A DNA stretch of 64,000 nt from positions 62,001-126,000 of the forward strand of contig JACGCM010002789.1 of NCBI GenBank assembly GCA_014058105.1. Reading direction: 5' to 3'. Under the pieces are notes generated by a model. That model saw only the letters and a program-made list of their open reading frames with translations, did no database searches and was not told where the DNA came from. The DNA is from Kingdonia uniflora (taxonomy: Eukaryota; Streptophyta; Magnoliopsida; Ranunculales; Circaeasteraceae). Positions 1 to 10,194 of this stretch are shown in pieces. Every line of letters starts with the position of its first letter. The first letter of the stretch is position 1. Made by a program: the position numbers and the translations under genes.

Positions 1-245
1 ATGAGGTTGATATTGGAGTGCCAGGCTAGCCACAAGACGCCTCCATAAGTGGGAGTAGCGTTCAAGGTATGGGTATAAGACAGACCCAGTTTAGAGAGAT
101 GCCTAAGGGAGTCCGGGTTAGATACCTTAGTCTCTGTGAGGAAGATGATATCCGGGTGGTGTTTGGTGATGTGCATCCTAAGTTCTCTAGGGGTGGACGC
201 CTTGTTTGCAACCCTACAGTTCCAGGAGAGGATAATCGTTGGTAA
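1..245 (-). pseudogene. LINE ORF2, start of endonuclease domain (partial)
   Basis: The minus-strand frame ending at base 1 reads IILSWNCRVANKASTPRELR and continues through HITKHHPDIIFLTETKVS to a segment with GGVLWLAWHS. This is the opening of the exonuclease-endonuclease-phosphatase fold that nicks target DNA in plant LINEs: the WNCRG motif (here G changed to V) and the LTETK motif that carries the catalytic glutamate. A stop lies just upstream at 246-248, and no good ATG is visible. The remaining endonuclease, reverse transcriptase and tail lie left of the window, so the element's state beyond this point is unknown. Confidence 0.78.
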
Positions 246-724
246 CTAAGGGCCGGTGTAAGGCCCGCTTCCGATGGGAGATAATGAGATGAGTTGAAAT
301 GGTATTTTTGTTTTAAGAGAGTGATGTGATAAGGGCCGGAACTATGCTTAACTTCTAGTTTATCACTCCTTCGTGTACGCGTTTGGACCTTGTGAGTTAA
401 CCTGGTGAAGTCGGGTCTGAGGGGGGGGGGGCAAGGAGGAGAGAGCGGGCCTTTCTGACTATTTCTCGTTTGAAGAAGAGGGGGTCACGGTGAAGGTGGT
501 CAGTCGGATTGAAACATCTAGGAGAAAATTAAGATGCATGCCAAAGCCATCTATGAATCTCCTTCTTGAGATTAAGTCTAGGGGTGGAGCTGAGCCGATT
601 TCTATCAAGAGTTGGAGTAGTGATAATTGTGTACAGCGTCGTGTGTGTTCTAAGTCGATAGTGTCGCTGTCTAGCCGAACGGACTTTAGCGAGCGTGTGT
701 GACATATGTGAACGTGGTAGCTTA
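246..724. other. LINE ORF1-ORF2 linker
   Basis: No credible gene. A minus-strand open frame of about 98 codons (459-755) has no recognisable motif and low complexity at both ends. A run of about 11 G residues lies at 421-431. I treat it as the untranslated or degenerate linker between ORF1 and ORF2. Confidence 0.5.
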
Positions 725-975
725 GTTCTAACATGTGATAGTTTATGTCTGACATGTGATTTCATACCCATACCCATACCTTGAACGAACCTTTAGGCAT
801 AACATGTGATTTCTCTAACATGTGATTTCTCTCAAACGAACCTTTAGGCATGATTTCTTAATCCAGGTTCTCTAACATGTGATTTCTTTAACATGTCTAA
901 CATGTGATTTCTCTCAAACGAACCTTCTTAATCTAGACCCAGTTTATGTCTAACATGTGATTTCATACCCATCTT
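725..975. repeat. Scrambled short-repeat patch inside the LINE
   Basis: The decamer AACATGTGAT (one copy starts with G) occurs seven times: about 730, 751, 801, 817, 874, 899 and 952. Between copies lie repeated pieces such as TCTCAAACGAACCTT (twice) and CTTTAGGCAT (twice). Spacing is irregular, so this is not a clean tandem array. Some pieces resemble the LINE's own sequence at 50-110: CCCATACCTTGAACG at about 771 is the reverse complement of bases near 51-65, and AGACCCAGTTTA near 935 repeats bases near 82-93. Confidence 0.75.
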
Positions 976-3142
976 TCATAAAGGCATATAATAGCAAATA
1001 AAGAAAGAGAAATATTTGCATGTATGCATGTGAAGAAGGAGAAGTGTGTCTGTGGAAATTGTGAATAACAACAAACCATGGATGGCCATTCCTGTTCATC
1101 AGAGGCTGAGGCCGGAGTCGGTATAAGTCGATCCGGCTTCCTACTATGAGCTATCGGATGAGTTGTATCTCCCGAATCATCTATAACAAGGATCGAGGTC
1201 CGGTTGTACTTCTCCCTTGCCGAGTGGTTGTTGTTTGCGGAGTCAAGACAAAAGTCGGGGCTGAAGATGTCGGTGGCAGTCGGTGTAACCCAACCGGAGC
1301 TGTCCGAGGAGGATTGACCCATCTCTGGGGGGTTCAGATGCTGGATCAATGTCTTAGCTGGTCGAGACCAAATAGCCGATCTTCCAAGGGTATTCACTGC
1401 CTGGCGGTTGGGTTTAAGAAGAATAAAAGTGGTGGGCCTAGAAGGTGAGGGCTTGAATAAAATCCCAGCGGGCTCCAAGTTTGGGCCTTTGTTGTGGAGA
1501 ACAAGTGAGTCTAAAGCCACGGGCTCAGAATAGTCATTGGGCTTGGGCTTAGCAACCAACATTTGATTGGGCTTTGGTGATAAAGAGGGAAGGTGTGTCA
1601 GCTGATTTGTGGAGGGCCAAAGGTTGTTGTGGGCTTCGAAGTCTGAGTCAAGGTGTCGGGCTTGGAGAGGTGATATCAGATGGGCAGCCACAATGGTAGG
1701 GCCTGGATTAAGAAGGTTCGTTTGAGAGAAATCAAGATGTTGTGGTGAGGGAATGATATCCGTGCCAAAGAGACTTGTGGGGTCCTTGAGGTAAGGCTGC
1801 GAAGTATCAAATTGAGCCTGTGTATCTCGGCTTGTACTGGGGACAGCTTGGAGTGACTGATATTGAGGCTCATAAATGTGAGCATTAAAGGCTCCAATGT
1901 GTTTCCCGAAATGTGTAGCCGTTCTGACAGCCTCGATGTTTGGGATTTCTATCCGTTGCACGCAAACCCTACTTTCAGCCACAAGCCTCTCACCTGCATG
2001 CGGACTGGACGACAACTGTTGCACCGGCGACATAACGAAGCGAGGTTGCCAGTATTTGTTGTTTGGGCGAAAAGTAGACCCTGCCGGTGGGGGGGGGGGG
2101 TTAGGTCAGAGAAATGAGCCTGCTGTGATTGATGCTGCCTGCACCATTTGGACAATTGCTCCATTGCTGTTTGAAGAAAGGACCCAAAATTGTCTTGCTT
2201 AAGCTTTTCTTGGTTTTGGTATCCATGAGAGGGCGGAGTTGTGCTGTTTGCCTTAGGCATTTGCTGACTCGGACTGTTGGACAAGCTCTCTCGATCGGGG
2301 TGGGAGTAAAGTTCCGCCGAGAGTTTCGGTGGGTTCACTTGAATCCTCTTACCAAACGGCAGCTCTATAGGTTCATCTGAATTTCTTCGCGCTCGATCGT
2401 ATCTTAGACTGGAAAAATGAGCACAAGATGCAAGAGTATGTGGGATGAGACCACATAGGGAACAATATCCTTCAAGTCGTTCGTAGCGAACGCTAAGATT
2501 TGCGTTACCGTAGCTGCCAGGTCGTAGAACCGGTATGGAGGTGACTAGGGCTTTGCTTGTAAAGAGATTAACTAAGATGCAAACGAAACTGTTCCGCAGT
2601 GGCTCAGTTTCACGCTTGCGGAGATCGTTCCTAACATATTCTCCAATCTTATTCCCAATTATCTTGAGGGTATCTTTGTCGGGCATGTAGCATGGAAGTC
2701 CTAATATTTGAACCCAAGAGCGATAGCGATCAAACCTCATCTTCGAGGGGTGGAGAAGAGGGTTGTATTGCTGTTGGAGAGTGGAAAATCCGAAAATGTT
2801 CGGTGGGGGCGCTGTGAGCACGGCAAGAAAATCACGTTGGTTGTTAAAATTGGTCGTAAACACTTAAGATTCTTTTTCATAAGCAATGGTGGGTAAGGTT
2901 TGGATAATCTTGCCCCACTCACGTTTCACCCCATCACAAACTATTTGCTCCTTTATGTTTGCCGAGATCGAACAAAATGCCACTGCGAATTTCCATCGGT
3001 TTTGTAATTGTGCCCACCGAGATGGTTCGAGGGTGATATTTGGTTCGGGATCATGTGTAGAACACATATTCATGAGGTCGATCAGGTCGCTATCGTGCTG
3101 TTCCGAGTGTTGTTCGCTGCTATCCGAGGTCCGGGTCGCCAT
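963..3142 (-). pseudogene. LINE ORF1 (gag-like RNA-binding protein), broken
   Basis: ORF1 of plant LINEs binds element RNA. The frame starts at the ATG at 3142 (MATRTSDSSEQH...). It is cut by one in-frame TAA at 2864-2866 and then continues in the same frame to about 2090. The middle carries the DUF4283-like stretch (MRFDRYRSWVQILGLP) followed by a zinc knuckle, GYCSLCGLIPHTLASC, of CX2CX4HX4C form, which together identify the family. At the G run near 2088-2100 the frame shifts, and a Pro/Ser/Gln-rich tail continues to 963. With the two lesions removed the protein would be roughly 720 residues, plausible for this family. The G run could be a real slip or a sequencing error. Confidence 0.82.
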
Positions 3143-3370
3143 GGGGAGGGGGGGAGGGAGAGGAGTATAGGAGGCTAAAGGGGAGAAGATGGGTTTACGT
3201 AAGATGCATGGTGTGGGTAGGGGTTTTGGTGAGCTGGCTGGGAGAGAGATGGAGTGTAGAGTAGATCACGGGGGAGTAGGAGTCGAGGCCCGAGAAGGAA
3301 GAGGTAGTAGGAAGAGAGGAGAGTTGAGGAAAAACAAGCTGGAGAGCTGGGGAAAAACTTAGGAGGAACC

Positions 3371-3889
3371 AAGTGAAATTATATTATTATTACCAAAGGA
3401 TATAGTAATAACCCCTCTAAAATCATATTATTACTATTTCTTTTGTAGTCATGTACAAAATAAGTTAAATTACAGAGACCATAACATAAAATTTTACACC
3501 AAGCTTACTGTTCATCTATAGACTTGCAAGAAAATACATATCTATATAATACTTTGAATTAATGAGTTAGTCAAATCTGTAGATAAATTCATTTTTATCT
3601 CTTAATATGATGTATACACTATATATTTTATCCAATTATCAAGTATTTAGGGCCACTTTGTATATAGTAATAACCCCTCTATAGTAATACTAGGGGACAA
3701 TTCCCACATAATGATTATAGAGGGGTTATATTGTACTCACAATTTAATTACTCCACTGCGGAGAGTAGTTCAATCTATTTTTATGTATCTCGAACATCAA
3801 TTTTTGTTAACCACACTCTAAATACCTTATAACAATCAATCCAAACTTTCCAAAACAATATTTACCTTCCCTCAAGATCTGATCAGCAC
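3371..3889. other. A+T-rich DNA flanking element A
   Basis: No ORF. It holds the inverted repeats listed at 3402-3733. Its last part (3740-3889) would have been contiguous with 42179 onward before element A inserted, placing it just upstream of the ORF at 42226. Confidence 0.6.
3402..3733. repeat. Inverted repeat, MITE-like
   Basis: ATAACCCCTCTATA at 3670-3683 is a perfect inverse of TATAGAGGGGTTAT at 3716-3729, forming a hairpin with a 32-base loop. A further direct copy, TATAGTAATAACCCCTCTA, starts near 3403. The palindromic A+T-rich make-up is typical of miniature inverted-repeat elements or of promoter-proximal repeats. No transposase is present. Confidence 0.5.
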
Positions 3890-4485
3890 TGTAATAGCCT
3901 AATTTCGTAGCTCGAAATAGCTCAAAATTAGATCTTACACCAAATGTACCTATGACAAAAATTAGTGTAATACAAGAAATGACACAGGTGATTTAGCATG
4001 GAAAATCTTTGAATAGGTAAATAAACCACGACCTCGAGTTGAGAATTTAGTAACTGCAACTTTTATTGCTTGAGGCTGATATCTTATTGCAAGTGATTTC
4101 TTAAACTTGAAATACTTTATTTTGAAATAAAAATTATTATGGTGTTTAAAATCTAGAAATTCCCGTGTTAGAATTTAGAAAATCTGGTTTCTGGTCTTTA
4201 TCTCCTCTGGAACTTTTTCTTTATATAGACCTTACCTGAAGTTTGTTATCGTGTAGAAGCACGTTCTCCAAATAATGAGGTAAGTGGTAGTTGGATGTGT
4301 AACTGTTAGTTCATGGGAGATAGGTGTCTTTGACTTGTTCATCTTTTATTGTAGTGCTTGATCCACGATCTTTATCAGTTTGTGGTCTAGATGTTAGTGT
4401 TGATTGTATATGTCACATGTAAAATGCGTGAGTTTGATATTGAGGTTGTTCGAGTTTGGACTAGGTCGAGGGATAAGTCCCTATA
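3890..4485 (-). repeat. 3' LTR of element A
   Basis: It starts TGTAATAGCC on the plus strand and ends CCCTATA, a mutated form of the CCCTACA seen in the partner at 42173. A TATATAAAG-type box for the minus strand lies near 4214-4222. The shared LTR motif CCACGACCTCGAGTTGAG is at 4026-4043. The same family forms the LTR of element E (50049-50664). Confidence 0.9.
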
Positions 4486-4748
4486 ATCGCCCCTCGCAAC
4501 TGAAGGCACATGTGGCTTTAGATAAGAAAGAGCTTTGGTTGAAAATTGTGTTAAAAGTTGGAAATGTATGATATATTGATGTAGAATTTGACTATTTGGG
4601 TGCTCTATATTTCTTTATGGAAGATTGTATCTGACATGTATTATAGTGGAATGGATTGATGTCCCTGACGTTTGGGTTTTCTCAGTAAAGGCTGTTCTTG
4701 AATGATGACTGTTTGGGAAATCTATCTCCGCATTTAATGCTATTTTGA
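4486..4748. other. Element A 3' end, between LTR and antisense promoter
   Basis: This short stretch includes the region where a polypurine tract should lie for minus-strand transcription. On the minus strand the bases next to the LTR read GCGAGGGGCGAT, a degenerate purine-rich tract. No gene is visible. Confidence 0.5.
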
Positions 4749-4756
4749 TATAAATA
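4749..4756 (+). promoter_or_regulatory. TATA box for antisense gene aORF1 of A
   Basis: TATAAATA lies about 180 bases upstream of the aORF1 ATG at 4930, on the strand opposite to gag-pol. The same octamer stands at the matching place in element B (8022-8029) and on the opposite strand in C (25129-25136). D has a degenerate TATTAATA (about 45330). Its recurrence in four elements makes chance unlikely, but transcription is inferred. Confidence 0.55.
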
Positions 4757-4929
4757 GTACCTGTACTGTAGCATCTGTTATCTCTGTAACAATACCCTAT
4801 TTTTATGAAAATCTCTTGGTGTATTCTTTCTTGAGAATGGTGATGACCAGGCATCATACATATGAAGCGATGGTTCTTGTAGAGTTACAAAAATTACAAC
4901 TTTGATACTTTGGCAACCAATCGTTGGAG

Positions 4930-5166
4930 ATGCCCACTCCCATACCGGTACTGCCAACATATCGTAGGATGACGGATGAGGAAGCGGCTGAAGCTGAGGA
5001 TGATTACTACCATATGTGGTTGTTCCACTATGTGATTATGTCTGGGGAACAACGTCGGGTATGCTTTCATCTGTTGGCGGAGGGCAAGGTTGAGGAGACA
5101 GATATGGAGGCCGGCGTACATAACCGGAAGTACTGCCAGTATCCTCTAAGGGATTGGGTGCTATAA
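4930..5166 (+). CDS. aORF1 of element A: small antisense protein of unknown function
   Basis: This 78-codon frame is intact. It starts MPTPIPVLPTYRRM, has an acidic stretch (TDEEAAEAEDD), and ends near HNRKYCQYPLRD. I do not recognise a Pfam-type domain. It matches the small ORF of D (45402-45725) and C (25069-24747) in order: PTP-rich start, Tyr then Met-Thr/Glu acidic run, the pattern S-x-x-Q-R-x-x-x-F-x-x-L-x-E-x-x-V-E, and a late Asn/Lys-Tyr/Asn-Cys. It lies about 445 bases inside the 3' LTR and behind a TATA box. TTG-GAG directly precedes the ATG where D has ATG-GAA, so the original start was probably two codons earlier. Confidence 0.5.
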   Translation: MPTPIPVLPTYRRMTDEEAAEAEDDYYHMWLFHYVIMSGEQRRVCFHLLAEGKVEETDMEAGVHNRKYCQYPLRDWVL

Positions 5167-6531
5167 AAGGAGAATCGTCTGCCTTGTGGAAGTAAGTGAT
5201 GGTGGAGGTGGGATCAGGCTCTGTACATCCATATTATGGGCTTTTCATGCAGAAGAGTTTCGATATTAAATAATGTTAAAAACTAAAATGTAATATAACC
5301 TGCTGATCGATCTGCCGAAATTGCTGAAAACTTGTACTCTGTAAAGTATTTTATAAGCAATATTCGAGCTAATAAAATAGATATTTGTTCAAAAATATGT
5401 GTTGATAGATCAAATTAAAAATTAGTAGTTAAATCGAACTAAACGAAAAATATGTGAGAATATTGAAAGGTAATGTTTCGTTATAGAAAGCGAACTAAAA
5501 TAAGTAGTATAAGTCGAACTGTGATAATGTATCGGTCGACCTGCTAAAGATATATGTGAAGATGCAATACAGATATATGTGATACATATATCGAACTGAT
5601 TTGGTACCAAGAATTGAGCTATGAGACATCATTCTTAGGTAGAAGAGAATGTGCAAAAATTAAACATCGAGCTGTGAAAGGTATATTGGAAATGTATAGC
5701 GTAGGGAAGAGATTGTAAAAATAAGTTCGAAATGTAATGAGAGTGACGTGGAAAGATAAGTTTAAATAACCTTCTATCATGATCTTAGGGTTTCTAGTTA
5801 TGGAAAAGTGGAGTAAATATAGATTACTATATGCGAAATGGGGGGGATTTAATGTTATCTCCAATATGTGTATAAATAATGTGGAGATGTGATGCAGAGA
5901 GGAGGAAGAATAATATAATGGTGATGACTTGTTCTGAAAGAGCTCGTCATGCTTTGGAGGGGTGCTTAACAATAAAGATTGCAGAAGTGCGGGAAATGAT
6001 CTTTGGGCTGTTCGATTATGGTATTAACTTACCGGAATCTTGGATATTTTATGTGTGATTATCTATAAGGGAGCAAACTGATTTAGATCAAATAACTGTA
6101 TTTTGAATATAGGGAGAATACTTCTTCGGAATCTGTTCCTATTTTACTGTAAATGTTGTTTGAAACTTTTGGAATAAAAATTTAAATTTTGAAATGTTAT
6201 AGGATTTGAAATGAGGTCAGCAGTTTTACAAATAATAGAAGCTGGTAGAGAGAAATGTGATTAACTTTAATTTTTGTCTTTTGTTTAAGGGTAGAAAAAG
6301 TTTGATTGCGTGTGAATATAGAGTCATCATGAGTGTGGGGAGGTCTGAGAGAGATTTGGGTAGGAGATAGAAAAATATCTTTAAATATAGGATGTGGGAT
6401 AATGATGGGAAGATATTTTTACCAAAAAGTTATGAAATGTTTGACATTAATTGTGGAAGGGATGCCATTATTCCAAAACCGAGGGTGGCTTGTATGAGCC
6501 CCAATAACTGCCAGTAGTTAGAGAAAGAAAG
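5167..6531. other. Element A spacer between the two antisense genes
   Basis: It is A+T-rich, with long poly-Pyr/poly-Pur asymmetry that yields shadow minus-strand frames (5422-5610, 5619-5972) rich in Ser, Tyr, Phe and His. I see no conserved protein. The equivalent spacers are 9122-10186 in B, 23543-24746 in C and 45726-46639 in D. Confidence 0.55.
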
Positions 6532-6539
6532 TATAAATA
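6532..6539 (+). promoter_or_regulatory. Possible TATA box for antisense gene aORF2 of A
   Basis: TATAAATA is followed about 550 bases later by the aORF2 start at 7087. D has TATTTAAAG (about 46467) and C has TATTAAAAG (minus, 24006-24014) at corresponding places in a region where C and D align (the shared GGCAGTTTTG lies just upstream in both). B has TTATAAAGG at about 10186. Function is inferred from position only. Confidence 0.4.
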
Positions 6540-7086
6540 ACAGTTCTTATTCCTCATTCAAACGTTTGTCAAACGCAAAAAAATGAAAGAACAGAGGGAG
6601 AGAAAAAATATTAAGTTGCAGAGATTCAAGATAGAGATTGGATAAAGGTAATCATCGTAGAAGGAGGGAGAAGGTTGTGGAGGCAGAGTTAAGATATTTG
6701 CTGCACAGTACCGTGGTGAAAAAGTGATTAGGCGCTTCTCCTAAATTTTAGTCAGACGTTGAAGGTCAGTGATCGAGTTATGATTTTGTGATTGCAAAGG
6801 TTGAGATGGAGATTACAATATTTGCGGGTTTCAAAAATTAAAAATTTTGCTATTTATAGTAAACTTTTGAAAAATCTATTTGATTTGCATGAAAAAAGAT
6901 ATATGTATATAATGTATGTATGTGTATGATAGATGTGTATGTATATGATAGACGTGTATGTGTGCCAAAGTATAGACAAAAGATAATGATTGAGAAAATT
7001 GACTAAATACCTAAACCTGTATGTAGGTTGAGGCGTGATGAGACTTTATTATAGAAATAAGCCTCATCCTCAAGCCTATATTTGAT
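6540..7086. other. Element A, probable 5' leader of aORF2
   Basis: There is no ORF of note. A purine-rich stretch (GAAAGAACAGAGGGAGAGAA, about 6585) and a short TATATGTATATAATGTATGT tract near 6900 are present. It may be leader sequence, possibly with an intron (AG acceptor candidates before 7087), but I cannot define exons. Confidence 0.35.
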
Positions 7087-7347
7087 ATGGAACCTTCACC
7101 TGATATAGAGACTTTGACCTCTAGTCGTGTGGTGGAAGTAGTTTATGATGAGCATGAAAATGTAAAGGTTGTATATATAGATTCTGAGGGGGAAGACGAA
7201 ATACAATTTCCAGATTTCCCTAGTAATTTTTTATCCTATCCTCCAAAGTCTGATGTATTCAAAGAATTCTGTAAAATCAAAAGTAGTTTGGGTGGTAAAT
7301 GGGCTAATGTTGTAGAATACGCTGGGAGGTCGTTTAGGGGATGGACT
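7087..7347 (+). pseudogene. aORF2 of element A, N-terminal part, cut by element B
   Basis: The frame starts MEPSPDIETLTSSRVVEVVY, is acidic (YIDSEGEDEIQFPDF), and is open to the point where B's LTR begins, at codon 87. The remainder of the gene resumes at 32006. B's aORF2 opens in the same style (MVEPIQIDDKDIY..., acidic). The frame runs by chance another 24 codons into B's LTR (to 7419), which is not part of the gene. Confidence 0.6.
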
Positions 7348-7835
7348 TGTAGTGACGTGTTTTTCAGAAGGATAATCTTCGCCAATACTTTTCATAAGGA
7401 AGGTGCAGTAATAACCTAAACAAACAAGATTTTTCATGGAAACTCAGTAAAAGCTGAGAAAAACCATGACCTCGAGGAGGATTTTGATGTAAAATCTAAT
7501 ATGTAATTCGTTATTACAAGTTTTGGTGTAACAGTAAGGTAAGGAATTAGGAATAGTAAGGTTGCGGATTTGAATAATCTATTCTCTACCTATATTTATA
7601 GTAGATATAGGCAGTTTACAAAAAGAAAAAAACAATATCTTATTTCGGGGGTAGTGGACGAATTTTGCAGATCTCTAGCGACTCTTTCTTGACCAGACAT
7701 AATGGCTACTTTTAGTAGGTCGAGGACTTGTGGTAACTTCTTAAATGTTGTCTGTCTTTGACTATGCAATGCTGACTGTCTTCAACTCTGCAATGTCGGC
7801 TTATTCTTGCCGAATCTTGGAAATATGCTATTACA
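7348..7835 (-). repeat. 3' LTR of element B
   Basis: It begins TGTAGTGACG and ends CTATTACA. It matches 31521-32005, including GAGGAGGATTTTGATGTAAA, the TATAAATATAGG-type box on the minus strand (about 7588-7600), and the tail AAATATGC(T/C)A. The shared LTR motif CATGACCTCGAGGAGG lies at about 7465-7480. Confidence 0.85.
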
Positions 7836-8021
7836 ATCGTCCCATTCTCGACAGAAGTACTTGTGGTTAAGTCGAGAAGAAGTAGGAATTCGAAAAAATT
7901 GTTGAATGTTTTAGAAAGTCTTCCTGTTATCATTTCCGAGGTCAAAGTTAAGTGAACCTGGTCATGTCCTTTTTGCGAAGCAATTAATACGGAACATTGG
8001 ACCTGGTAAATGAAAGTAGGG
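7836..8021. other. Element B 3' end between LTR and antisense promoter
   Basis: Short non-coding stretch. The minus strand next to the LTR reads GAATGGGACGAT, a weak remnant of a polypurine tract. Confidence 0.4.
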
Positions 8022-8029
8022 TATAAATA
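8022..8029 (+). promoter_or_regulatory. TATA box for antisense gene aORF1 of B
   Basis: TATAAATA, matching those of A and C in sequence and place. With a plant transcription start about 30 bases downstream (near 8055), the first usable ATG would be at 8072 rather than 8036. Confidence 0.5.
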
Positions 8030-8071
8030 GATGGTATGAAGAAGGATTTTGTGGTGGTGGATATTGGAAAG

Positions 8072-8287
8072 ATGCCGCCCCAAGTGTGGCGTAGTAAGTT
8101 GCATGAGGATGAAGATGGTGACCGTGATGACCTAGCTAAGGTAAGGTGTTGTTTAAAGTTTTCACTTTTTGATTCTGCGATTGATGTTATCATGTTGGGG
8201 GGAGTTTGGGGAGGTAGAGTTAGAGAGCGCTTTCACGCGGGGTATCTATTTAGGTTGGGTTCAGTTACTGTTGGTGAAGGTATTTAA
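8072..8287 (+). CDS. aORF1a of element B: small antisense protein
   Basis: A 71-codon frame starts MPPQVWRSKLHEDEDGDRDD and ends VTVGEGI. The frame is open from an earlier ATG at 8036, but that one would lie at or before the transcription start implied by the TATA box. The short Pro-rich opening followed by an acidic run recalls aORF1 of A (MPTP... then DEEAAEAEDD). The rest shows no convincing similarity, and I do not recognise a family. It could be a first exon. Confidence 0.4.
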   Translation: MPPQVWRSKLHEDEDGDRDDLAKVRCCLKFSLFDSAIDVIMLGGVWGGRVRERFHAGYLFRLGSVTVGEGI

Positions 8288-8938
8288 GCTCATCAAAGTA
8301 TTGAGGAATGGGGTATTGTTCATATTGAACATGATGATGTGAAGGCTGGGTGGGTGTCCAGGGATCTTGTCGAACGAAAAGATTTTCTTGTAATTTTTTG
8401 TTGTCGTGCTACTACAGGAGTAACACCGTTTAGAAGTTCCCTGACCTGAGTTTTTTCGGATATCGTTGCCCCTGATGTCAGAGCTAATGTTAGATTCTGG
8501 TGATATAAAGCAAAAATGTCAGATTCTAGTGAATAGATGTTACCAACTAGCCTTTCAAGTCGAATTAAAGATAAAATTGTATCTGAATGTAATGTAATCG
8601 AAGGAAAGATTTATCGAATATAAAATGTAATCGATAGTTCATTCAATAAACTTTGTTTTTAACTTTTTGTGTTGTTAAATAAACACTTGATCGAATTAGT
8701 ATGTTGTCGAAGTAAAATGTGTAATTTGTAAAAGTTTTGAGTAAATAAATTATAGTTCATTTAATATCTCGAAGTATAATTTATTGTGTGGGATCAGGAA
8801 TAGATTTCGGGGTTGATTTATTGACTGTTGAAATTGTAAAGTTCCAAGGAGAAATAAATGTTGGTTGTGTTGACTTTGACTATGGTGAGTTATAAGTAGC
8901 TCGTGTACTTTGCAAAAGTGAGAGTTGTGTTTAAAGAA
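8288..8938. other. Element B spacer
   Basis: A+T-rich, no supported gene. It separates the two small plus-strand frames of B and may be intronic if they belong to one transcript. Confidence 0.4.
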
Positions 8939-9121
8939 ATGGTGAAAACTAGGTCTCAAGTACAGAATGAAGTGTTTAGCCGTGTTCAACTTAAGTATTG
9001 GGAATTATATAGTCGGTACTTCGGTAATCAGAATGCTAACATTCACATGGAAGATCCTATTGAACTGAACTATGAAGGGATGAGCAAGGCAGAGGTGAAG
9101 GATGCTGAAAAAGATTTTTAG
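8939..9121 (+). CDS. aORF1b of element B: relative of D's small antisense protein
   Basis: A 60-codon frame starts [15 protein letters not shown]. The stretch [20 protein letters not shown] lines up with D's RQQYFGDQYLGAPIQDLVEL (45480-45545): YFG-x-Q, then an Ile/Asp-x-x-Glu/Val-Glu-Leu block. So this is B's copy of that part of aORF1. The C-terminal half seen in A, C and D (the Q-R-x-x-x-F to Cys part) is missing or in another frame. No known domain. Confidence 0.45.
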   Translation: MVKTRSQVQNEVFSRVQLKYWELYSRYFGNQNANIHMEDPIELNYEGMSKAEVKDAEKDF

Positions 9122-10185
9122 TTTCACTGCCAACTAAAATTTTAGAGTCCTCTGGAATGTGTGAGTTATACGTATACCCGTGCAAAGATGTTGATTAGAA
9201 AAGAAGATGTTGTTGTAGTTAGGAGTTTATAAATTTAATTGCTGTAGAAGTAGACAAATTTAATGATCAAATTATGTTGTAAGGTGAAATGAGAATAAAG
9301 TTGTTTGTCAGAATGTAATTGTCTATGTTTGGGAATGGAAAATTGTTGTCGAATATATTTTGGACTTGTTAAAATGTTGGAATGTAGTAATGCAATGTGC
9401 ATGTTGGTTTTTGTAATGTCGAATGATATTTTGAAATTTGAACTGAGTGTTGAAGATTTGCCTTAGATATAGGGGTTTGTAAATAAAGTTAAAATGTGCG
9501 GAGGTAATGGGAGGATTATCCATGACGAGGTGTGTTCCTGTAGGTGAAATTTTGAAGTATAAGGAAAAGGATGTACAACATCTTTGTGACAAGATAGGTT
9601 GTGCCCTGTTGAGTATGAATATGTCAGAGAAAGTTCTTTGAGATATGGAAGAATTAGAGCAACAATGTAGGGGTTTGTTGGTGTTGAGAAGGTGAAGAGT
9701 CAAAGACTTTGAGAAAAGACGTGTAAGGCATTTTGCTCGATTACTTGAACGATCGCGAAGTGGTGCGATGAACCGTTGCATGGGGTCTCTAAATAGTTCA
9801 GAGGTGGGCGACTGTTCATATTTTATAAACTCTGAAAAAATTCTTTCTAGTGCGAACTCTCTATGCTCATCACTAGAATTGTTGTCAATAATTGGGAAGA
9901 AGGAGATAAGTGTGTTGATTAAGAGAGCAAAACTGGCAAAATAAAGCAATACTGAGGTGACACGTATTCAAGGTTAGTAATTGTGCTATTTGTGCGTGTT
10001 TCTGGATTGATTGTTTATAAATATTGGTAGATGTAGGTATGGTAAGTGTATTGGTTGAAGGAATTGGTATTTGGTTTGATGGATTGAAAGTTATGGAAGA
10101 TTCGATTGTATTAGGGTTATAATGATTTAAGTTGGATAGTGATTGTTGAAGGGTGCCATTTTAATGGTACTATAGTTGTAATGGG
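9122..10185. other. Element B spacer between antisense genes
   Basis: It contains a minus-strand open frame (9323-9949, 208 codons) rich in Ser, Phe, Asn and His with no motif. I regard it as a compositional shadow of purine-rich plus-strand DNA. No other gene. Confidence 0.5.
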
Positions 10186-10194
10186 TTATAAAGG
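10186..10194 (+). promoter_or_regulatory. Possible TATA-like box for aORF2 of B
   Basis: TTATAAAGG lies 520 bases before the aORF2 ATG, a spacing close to that in A (6532 to 7087). It is weaker than the A box. Confidence 0.3.

Larger units (their letters stand above)
1..3370 (-). mobile_element. LINE (non-LTR retrotransposon), truncated by the window edge
   Basis: Reading right to left on the minus strand there is a 5' leader (about 3370-3143), a gag-like ORF1 (3142-963), a linker (962-246), and the first 80 codons of an ORF2 that begins like an apurinic endonuclease. This is the order of plant L1-type LINEs. The right limit is soft: around 3370 the sequence turns into A+T-rich DNA, and no target duplication can be tested because the 3' end lies outside the window. 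The linker holds two long G runs (about 421-431 and 2088-2100 in ORF1) and a scrambled repeat patch (725-975). Confidence 0.8.

Noticed and set aside
725..975. Regular-looking short repeats suggestive of a CRISPR array
   Set aside because: Spacing is irregular, spacers are not unique, and the surrounding DNA is a plant LINE.
7348..7419. Extension of A's aORF2 into B's LTR as a fusion protein
   Set aside because: The frame runs on by chance for 24 codons into LTR sequence that matches 31521 onward; it is not coding.
9323..9949. 208-codon minus-strand open frame in element B
   Set aside because: Ser/Phe/His/Asn-rich composition is that expected from the complement of purine-rich DNA; no motif and no counterpart in A, C or D.
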